Shown here: positions 55,862 to 64,000 of the stretch, piece after piece
Position numbering within the stretch: position 1 is the first letter of the stretch
How the letters are laid out: each line of letters begins with the position of its first letter
Assembly (NCBI GenBank): GCA_001557505.1
Contig: LSAX01000006.1
Coordinates: forward strand, 1,364,001-1,428,000
Reading direction: 5' to 3'
Length of the DNA: 64,000 nucleotides
DNA from: Reticulascus tulasneorum
Lineage: Eukaryota; Ascomycota; Sordariomycetes; Glomerellales; Reticulascaceae
Position numbers and translations under genes: made by a program
The notes under the pieces: model-generated
Database searches by the model: none
Told to the model about the DNA's origin: nothing
The model's input: the letters and a program-made list of their open reading frames with translations, nothing else

Positions 55862-56676
55862 CTTGGCTCATTCAGCGTTCAAGAGATCCCCCGGATGGCA
55901 GGCTCTTAGACGGCTGGGTTCAGAAGCAAGGGGATGGCGATCACGCCAATAATGAGTGTGCTCCTTGAAATGAATTCAATAACAATAGTACTATCAGGCT
56001 AGTTCCGGCTAGCTATGTATTGACTATAGCGATTTGTGAAGGCACATTTTATCCCGAATGTGGGTAGTTGAAAGTCAGGTTGAGGTTGGTCGCGGCGGAA
56101 CGCCGGAGTCGAGGAAAATTTTCCGCTATGTATTCCGTGGCGGGGTTTGTAAGCAGGTTTGACACCAGAGAGACCTCTCTCTCTCCTTGACCGGGGCCGT
56201 TTCTCGAGCGCCTCTACAGAAAAGTGCAAGCAACAACTATTTCTTCGATTCTGTCACACGATATGAGGTCGTCTCTTGAGTTCCCGATATCTGTCAGTGT
56301 GTGCCATGATAGCCTATCATGTAATCGATATCGAACGCGTGGTTGTTTTCGTTGACAAGCTTGACAATGCCCATCGACGGACCCACTGCAGAACCATGAG
56401 CCCCCCAATAATCCAGCCAATTACAGGGGGTGATAAGCCTGTAAGCTGCACGTATCCCGCTGCCCCTCCATCGGCATGGCGCAATCTCTGTTCCGACGTC
56501 CTGTTGTTGGAGGGGTAGCTATTGCGCAGCTTTGGGTGTCGCATCAGACAGGTTAAAAAGCTTGACCAAACCTCAAAACAGACGATAGGCTCACACGCAC
56601 TCTCTCTCTGGTTATAGCTACCCTACGAGCATCAAACATTCTTCATTTTCACTCGTGATTGCTACGTTCTGCCATA
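55862..56676. promoter_or_regulatory. Divergent promoter, ataxin-10-like / methylthioadenosine phosphorylase
   Basis: 815 nt between divergent starts; no supported gene. CT-rich stretches near 56180 and 56600 are typical fungal leader sequence. Confidence 0.55.
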
Positions 56677-57703
56677 ATGGAGAATCTCCCAGATCACTTC
56701 GACAGTACGCTCATCCTGCGCATATCTTGACTCTCCTTCTAACCCTGGCAGGACCCGTCCATATCGGCGTAATTGGTGGTACTGGCCTAGGGAAACTTGA
56801 AGGCTATACTCCAGTCGCCGCCATCAACCCCAAGACCCCATGGGGTTATCCCGCCGCGCCGGTCCAAATTCTCGAGCACAAGGGCGTGCCAATTGCATTC
56901 CTTGCCCGCCATGGCATCCACCACCAGTATGCGCCTCATGAAGTCCCGTCTCGTGCCAACATCGCTGCTCTTAGGCACGTCGGTGTTCGGTGTATCGTTT
57001 CGTTCTCGGCTGTCGGCTCCCTTCAGGAAGAGATCAAACCGATGGACTTCGTCATCCCGGACCAGATCATCGACCGAACGAAGGGTATCCGACCATTTAC
57101 CTTTTTCGAGGGCGGTGTTGTCGGACATGTCGGATTCGCGGATCCTTTCGATAAGGGCCTGGCTGCAGTCGTCAAGAAGTGCGCGGAGCACATGCAAGGC
57201 GACGGTGTGGTTTTGCATGATAAAGGAACAATTATCTGTATGGGTATGTGCAAGCATAGAGAAGAGATTCAGGATACACAGGGGCTAACATTTCTACAGA
57301 GGGGCCGCAGTTCTCAACACGAGCCGAGTCGCATATGTACCGATCCTGGGGCGGTTCTGTAATCAACATGTCAGCACTCCCGGAGGCTAAGCTCGCCCGG
57401 GAGGCAGAGATTGCATATCAAATGATCTGCATGGCGACAGATTACGACTGCTGGCACTCGTTCGAGGACGTCAACGTCGAGATGGTGCTGAAGTATATGG
57501 AAGCCAACGGCAAGAATGCCAAGAGACTTGTTGCCGGCGTGCTGGATGAGCTGTCCAAGCAGGAGAACAGCGACATGACATTGGCGAAGCACTTGGAGGG
57601 CGCGTCGCAAGGAGCGGTCAAATTCATGACCAAGCCTGAAGGACGGAATCCAGAAGCTATGAAGAACGTAGATTACTTGTTCCCTGGATTCTGGAATAAC
57701 TAG
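56677..57703 (+). CDS. S-methyl-5'-thioadenosine phosphorylase
   Basis: Three exons: 56677-56704, 56752-57243 and 57300-57703, 307 residues. Purine-nucleoside-phosphorylase family: HIGVIGGTGLGKLEGY (phosphate-binding), FLARHGIHHQYAPHEVPSRANIAAL, IVSFSAVGSLQEEIKPMDFVIPDQIIDRTKGIRPFTFFEGGVVGH, EGPQFSTRAESHMYRSWGGSVINMSALPEAKLAREAEI and MATDYDCWH with the substrate-contacting Asp. These are diagnostic for MTAP rather than PNP. It cleaves methylthioadenosine with phosphate to adenine and methylthioribose-1-P in the methionine salvage pathway (yeast Meu1). The 28-nt first exon gives MENLPDHFD and joins by an R codon. Confidence 0.96.
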
Positions 57704-58860
57704 ATTACTAGACTGAGATGGAGATACATACGCTCGGGGACGAAAATAGGGGCAGGGCTTGATAGCGACATGATGCTGAGATTAGCCATCAGATAGGCGG
57801 ATGAGTCGATGGCGATTTAACCCTTTCATTTTTGGCTAGAATGTCGAACATCAACTGTTCAGATGCTCAAAGGATAGATGGAAAATATATTGTCTTGTAT
57901 TAAAGCTGTGTGGAATGCGAGTCAAACGTGCGTGATGCCGTAATTGTGTGAGTAAAAGGATGGGGTGTGGACTGAGAATGCCCTCAGTTGAAATCAATCT
58001 TGCAAAGTCGCATCTCTGCACAGGAACAAGAAAAATGACATATATATGACCAGATGGCAGGAGAAGTCATCGTGGTGGGTGGTGGTGATAGCCTCATCTT
58101 GGCCGCACCTGCCTCAGGGGCGAAGCAACATCAACATCTTTTTATAGAAGAAAAAAAAGCTTCAAAAAAATAATTAGGACTTCACCATAGGCAGTTAAAC
58201 GAAAGAGCCATATATCGCAACGCTGGCTGGTGTTAAAGTAGGAAACAGAGGCTATATGCACCGCGAGCGCGAATCGAAGGCTAGCATGACAATCCAAATA
58301 CGTAGAACATTTCCCTGAAGTCTTGGCAAGCGCACAAAACCGCTGGGCCAAGCGGTTCTGTTTACAAGCAGCTCGTGGTGGGATGAAAATGAACTAGATT
58401 GGAGTATAAGGGGTAGGAAGCCAGACGTGTCCCCCTCGGTCAGGAGTGTGACGCTATTCGCTGGTCTTGGCACGATGGAAGCTTTGACCAAGTACCCAAG
58501 GGAACTCGGGTAGGTATTGAGCAATGGAGGGAGGTTTATGGGCACTTGTGCAGTTGGGTAGCCTATGTATGTGTATATATGGATGTTGTGAGCATAGCAT
58601 AGATTCTCCATGGATTCATGTACATTAGCTTGATATAGAACCCTCTGCCATCCAATGTACCAGCCTCTCCAGCATACTAGCACATCCCGACATTCACATT
58701 CAGACCACACAAGATTTTGTTCTTAGTTCATCAGTATCCTTTTGATCAAGCTCCTGTAATGCTACCAACCCCCATGCAAGCCCCTGCAACACCCAAAGAA
58801 GTATGAACCGCCTCGCCCGTCACCCCGTTGTCTAACGATAAACCAAAAACAAAAGCTCCA
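57704..58860. other. Convergent intergenic region
   Basis: About 1.16 kb of 3' flanks between MTAP and the Mediator gene; no supported gene, an A-rich stretch near 58150. Confidence 0.6.
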
Positions 58861-61800
58861 TCACATCAGCAAATACAATGCCCGAACGCCCTTCTCTGCA
58901 GCCGCAACATGCCAGGGCCTAACATCCGTTTCTCTATCCACAAGCCCTCTCGCCCGAGCAAGAGTGCCCAAGCCCCTGAAATAGCTGAGCATCTCCCTCA
59001 GCAGCGGTTCATATGGGCGGGGTATGCCATCGCTATGAACAATATTGACTTCCATCATCACCGGCGGATCTTCCAGCTTGGTCCCGCCTCGCTTCACGAG
59101 ATAGCCGCTGATGAGGGACGGGTTGAGCTCTGTAAGAGATGATGAGTTGCTCAGCCGGTGAGCCAAGATAGCACCATACGTTTGGTCGGTGATATCGAGG
59201 AGAATAGCATCCCCTTCGGCTGCATCGGAGGGGTTGTCACCTCCGCCAGGTGTTGCCCCTGGAGTTGATGCATTTGCCGGATTAGTGTCCCGAACTGGTG
59301 TTGCTGGAGTACCACTTTGTTCAGGAGAGAGGGTAGACGGTTGAGGGGTGGATACGGGAGTCGTGTAGAAGGTCGCCGACGAAGCTGCAGGTATCTTGAC
59401 CGCCGGGGGTATCAATTGCAAAGAGGGATTGGTATCCACAGTCATCAACGTCAGGCTTACGGAGGCCTTCGACTCGGTTTGAGCGAGTGCCACCCAGAAA
59501 TCAAGCTCCTGCTGATCCATGGGTCCGCATTTGGTAATCAAGATTCGCCAGTGAACCTTCCATCTAGATATCAGGTCATGAGTCGTTTCCCAAATCTCGT
59601 GGGCAACGTCAGCCATAGGCATTGCAATCGGCTTGCCCTTTCTGCCTAGGCAGTACGAAGCTGTCATCTGTTGGCTACCTTTGTTATCTGTCCATGCCGC
59701 AGTGATCCACCTGTCGTCGACACTTTGAGCATACGCGATATGGATGCAGGAATTTTCGTGCATGAGAGATGAAGATGCCGCGTTCGCCAGCTTGAAATCG
59801 ATCCCTCGGGGGAGCGCCTGCTCAAGTATGATTGCCGGGGCCGGCATAGGGCCGTCAAATATCGTACAGCGATCATACGTCTCCAGAGCTAGTTTGATAA
59901 AGTCATTGGGCGGCGGAAACACCATCCCCGATGGAGAAGTCGCGAAATCCAAGGGAACCAGTTGCAAGACTAGCTCATTGACAGGGGCTTTCCTTTTGTC
60001 GAGCAACGTTCGTTTGTGCATCTCGAATAGAGACTGAAAAGCACTGCACGCCTCAATAATCGAGCTCGGGTGATCTGGCGGGTACACAAAGTACACTACG
60101 AAGTTTCTCTCCGAAACTGTCAAACCAGAGAGGCAGTGGTTCAATAGCTCCATTCGATCACCTAGAGTGGAGGCGATGCGAGGATTGACGGTACCCGGCG
60201 ATGTCGCGATTTTGTCGGCTTCGAAAGGCACTAATCCATCTACAAACTTTACCAGCGTGGGTATGCGTTCAAAAGTGCCGAGTTTCAAGAGCTCATAGAC
60301 GTTCCGCATCCGGTCGAGGAATGCGCTCGCGTTGTCCGACATACCCTCCCAGTCTGGGAAAACGCAGACCGCGTTGATGTCTTTCGATCCTCGAGATGGC
60401 CCCAAGCCAAGGCTTTCCCAGAACGCAACACTTGATGGCAACACGGACAGTTTAGCCTCAGCTCGTCGTAGTTCTAGGTGTGGTGCCGGGATTTGGTACA
60501 GGTTGCTCGGCTTCGGGGGCTCGGCGTTGGGATCTCTATTTGGGACAGGTCGTGGCGCCAGCCTGCTGGGCTGGCCAAGCAATGGTACATCGGGCACCTC
60601 TATAACTGCTCGAAATTGGCTCTCTATCGTCTCTCCAAGACATGTAGGGACAATCTCTCGTAGAGCCTGCAGAGAAATTCGGGACACGGAAGCAAGTTGC
60701 CGACGAGTATCCGTTGTAATGGTTGGGTTCAAAGTGATAGCCTCTGAACTCTGTATTTTGAGGTTGCCGGTGACAGCTTGTTCCGTCAAAATTTGGGCAA
60801 TCGTCATGACGTCTTCATCTGGCAAAGATATGTGGATAGGTAGTGATTCAGGGTCCTCAAAGTACTTGGTGATCGCTACCTCAACGGCCTCAATCTTGGC
60901 AAGCCGGGGTAGGTCCAAAGCTAGATTGGGGTCTATTTCTTCGACAGATTCGATATCTCTCAATGAGGTTGCGTGGGAAGCAATTTCATCATCTAGATTC
61001 AATCGCCTCTCGCTTGATTTGAAGGGCGACGATGGCTCGTCGGTTGTAACGCTGGAATCATCCTGGTCTGATACCAAGCTGACGTCGTCTGCGTCGGACG
61101 GGAGATCTTCTATATTTCTCGGACTTGCGTGCAGTGAGCTGTTTTCCAAACTTCCTGTAATGGTACGAATCAAGGCACTCGTATGATCAGGTAACTGCTT
61201 GAGAGATTTCTTGTGTTTGCCATGTCGTCGTAGATAATCTGTAGTTGGTGGCATCCCTTGCGCAGCATTAAAGTTCGTATCTTGCGGCGTCCAATGGCAG
61301 TCGAATCGCCCACCCTCTTCGTATTTCTTGTTGACTAGTGGTAGCACAGGATCGAAATCCACTTTGTCGAAAATGCTTCCTTTCCTGCTGGGCTGCTTTG
61401 GAGCATTACCTTGAGTGAAATTTGCTTGCGCCAATGATGCCCGAACTCTTTTGTATACCGTGTCAGGGTCAAATGGGCTCGGTTCTCTCTTTATTCCGGC
61501 ACCTTTCTCGAAACTTGAACGAGACTTGCCATCATCCATAAGCGTACTTCTAGCATGCTTCAGTTCGGGTTTGGCAAAAGTCGGCGGGCTTGGCTCGAAT
61601 TTGATGTCCTCGACGATCGGCTCTGACACCTTCGGTGACTGTGGCTCAGGGGCAATGTTTGGCGTAGCTGAAGCTGTCATTGACTGGTCAGGCCCAACCA
61701 GGTCTGGCATGCCCGAGAGATCAAGATCATCGTCTCCAGGTTGTTCATCAAAGAAACTGAAATCCGCATCCGTGATATCCGTATCTCCAAACATGTCCCC

Positions 61801-63505
61801 TCCCATATCGCCAAAGAGGTTGTCATCCGTCCCCAAGAAGGAGTCACCACGCTCACGTTTAGGCTCGGCCGGAACCCAATTTTCTGGGTACGTCTCGACG
61901 ATGGCCCCAGAGTTCGTCATAGTGGTATCTACGTCAGCAACGGCCATCGTCGTAGCTTGGTTTCCAGGGCTAGAAATGGTACCGTCTATCGATGGAGTTA
62001 CCCCAACTGGATTCTGAATACCATCTGGAGGAGTCGGGTACATCGCTCCCGCCGCTGCTGCATTGCTAGTCCGTCTCAAGCCTATCGGAGAGTGTCCGTT
62101 AGTCTGTTGCGGTGGGATATTGCCTTGGGCATCTCGAATTGCCGCCAGCTCACGCTCTCTTCTTCGTTTATTGAGTTGCTCATCCCTCTCGGTACCAGAT
62201 TGAAACCAGGTCTTCGCGTCGCTTAAGGAATCGCTGGATTCGTCTTGGCTGAGGAGCATGGCATCCCCTAGACTATTCGTAGGAGCTAAAGTAACCGACT
62301 TCTTCCGAAAACAGAGTACGGATGGCCACGAAATGGTTGTTGACGTGCTTACGAAGGAGATTCCTCTTCCGTCAGTCTTCGGGTCGCTCTGCTTACGCCT
62401 GAAAAGCTGTAGTGCAAGCCAGGGGCAAGATTGAAGGATATCACGAGGTACACCCCGCAAATGCAGCATCTTAATGCATGTTTCTCTCCATTGTGAAGAT
62501 TTTGCCTCGACATCGGACCGGAAACGCCAGACTTGTGTGTCGGGGGTCTGGCCAATGCTGGATTCGGGAGGAGGGATGTTTCCAATGACGAGGCCTTGGT
62601 AATTTGCCAGGACTCCGAATGGGGCGGTAAGCACCTGCGTCCCTAAGCTCACTTGACTAGAGGTTGGTGAATCATTGACAGATACCAGTCCATCGCTGGA
62701 TGACAATGCGAGACTGATAACCAACGCACCAGTAGTGGTGAGATAGATTCTAAAGGCTCCGACCATCGCAGAATCCACATTGGGACTTCTGTCAGCACGA
62801 TCTCCTTGCACAACCCTCAACGGTAGAAGTACGGTCCGATAGTTCAACGGGAGAGCCGAAACACGCCTGCAAAAGGAAGCTGATATTGCAGAAAGCACAG
62901 CGGTGATGAAGTATTCATAGGCGTCCTTCAGAGTTACTGATCCAGGGCCTTTTGGTTCTGAGGTCAAGACCGCGACTGTCTTGGAAGAATCCGGATCGGA
63001 GGAACTGGGGACAGATGCGGAAGAGGCGCTGAAGGCAGGTGGGTTTCGAAGAGACAGGTCGATAGCTGAGCCACTTGAAGATGAACTCGTCGGCGTGTTT
63101 GCGGAGTGTTGTCCTTGAAAACGACTCCTGAACAGACTGATTGGTTCAAACGCTCCTTCATCAACCAGGGACAAGCTGACCCCAGAGACGTCGACGGCGT
63201 TGCCCAAACTTCCGGTGCCTGCTTGCCCTGAGGTTGACTCATCACTGCCCAGTATCTGGAAATGCCACAAGGCGCGTCGATTTGAATCGTAATAGATGAT
63301 ATATCCTCCATTTCTTAACGTTCCCTCCACGTCAGGAGCCACCGAATGAAACGTTTGCGACTGATCTGCATTGGGTTCGTAGACTCGGAAAACGATTGAC
63401 GCAATATTATTCTGTAAGCTTGGTCAGCAGAGAATCCACGAGACAGTACATCCAGGATCAACCAACAATCAATAAGGTATTAGTATCATATTCGCCTGTC
63501 TCCAT
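58861..63505 (-). CDS. Mediator complex subunit 13 (Med13/Ssn2)
   Basis: Two exons, 63505-63467 (METGEYDTNTLLI) and 63411-58861, 1529 residues. The N-terminal domain begins NNIASIVFRVYEPNADQSQT and continues through GGYIIYYDSNRRALWHFQIL. A long acidic middle region (DADFSFFDEQPGDDDLDLSGMPDLVGP) is followed by conserved elements SSVAFWESLGLGPSRGSKDINAVCVFP, ERNFVVYFVYPPDHPSSIIEACSAFQSLF and RVHWRI-like SRWKVHWRILITKCGPMDQQELDFW. The ending RPWHVAAAEKGVRALYLLM is typical of Med13. It belongs to the Cdk8 kinase module that holds Mediator away from polymerase II. The first donor (GTTGGT) is weak, so exon 1 is less secure than the rest. Confidence 0.93.
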
Positions 63506-64000
63506 ATCGACTATCTATCTGCGCGACGTGCGACCCTTTTCGCGGCGTGCCACATAGACCCCCTCAGTCGCGAGAGCTCCCAACTGCGGCAGAAGCCGGA
63601 TGTGTCGTCGAGACTTGCCGGTCATACAGTGATTGAGTTACTTCGGCGCCGACGCGCAATGGGGCTGACGTTGGGAGGTAATTCGGATGCGCTATCGTTC
63701 TGTCCAGTTCGAGAGATGCTCGACTCCATCTCCACAAACCAAATGCACCGAGAAATACGCCACTTCCCAGCAACGGAGGGGAGTGACAGACTACACAGTA
63801 TGATGGTACCACGATATGTGACGACCAGGTAGTGTCTGGTATGGCGACAGTGTCTCGGATGGGGCGACAGGGTGATAAAGACTGATTCGATGTCGGTAGG
63901 CGTTATGATTTCGCGAAAGATTTGATTACTGCAGCCGCGGGATAACTTTAGAGAATATGGAGGACTCGGAGTAAATTCAGGCTACGGTCAGCACGGACAG
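63506..64000. other. Upstream flank of the Mediator gene
   Basis: About 495 nt to the window edge. Two overlapping ORFs on opposite strands (63564-63832) look fortuitous. Nothing else seen. Confidence 0.5.

Overview
The window is nuclear DNA of a filamentous ascomycete, most likely a Sordariomycete of the Hypocreales. The support is short introns (about 50-100 nt, GTAAGT-like donors, CTAAC/CTGAC branch sites), a White-Collar-pathway LOV photoreceptor of the Envoy/Vivid type, a GH7 cellulase, homologues of CreC and CreD, a Clr5-ankyrin protein, and the fungal GlcNAc regulator of the Ndt80 family. Every multi-exon model given here was joined by hand from splice signals and has a total length divisible by three.

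Left part (about 0.9-15 kb): an essentially complete N-acetylglucosamine catabolic cluster. It holds a GH3-GNAT fusion protein (nag3-like, minus), GlcNAc-6-P deacetylase (dac1, plus), an Ndt80-like transcription factor (ron1, plus), GlcN-6-P deaminase (dam1, minus) and a hexokinase-like GlcNAc kinase (hxk3, plus). Together they phosphorylate GlcNAc, deacetylate it and deaminate it to fructose-6-P under a local regulator. Only the transporter is not seen. A Nse2-type SUMO ligase follows (minus, 15.3-16.6 kb).

Middle (18.6-26.4 kb): the Envoy/Vivid photoreceptor converges on a GH7 cellobiohydrolase that lacks a cellulose-binding module. A small cupin gene and a zincless Fpg-type DNA glycosylase come next. 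From 26.5 to 28.3 kb there is no credible protein gene. It reads instead as a spliced non-coding host transcript carrying six box C/D snoRNAs, one per intron. Their guides match those of the yeast snR78, snR77, snR76, snR75, snR74 and snR73 RNAs, in that order.

Right part: a secreted serine carboxypeptidase (minus), an uncharacterised membrane protein (plus), the mitochondrial GTPase Gem1/Miro (minus), the carbon-catabolite-repression proteins CreC and CreD (both plus, 4.4 kb of apparently empty DNA between them), a Slm1-like PH protein (plus), a Clr5-ankyrin protein (plus), an ataxin-10/Ctr86 homologue with a long His-Asp tract (minus), methylthioadenosine phosphorylase (plus) and Mediator subunit 13 (minus). 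The window is rich in carbon-source regulators: RON1, Envoy, CreC, CreD and Med13. No transposon, CRISPR array or convincing tRNA was seen.
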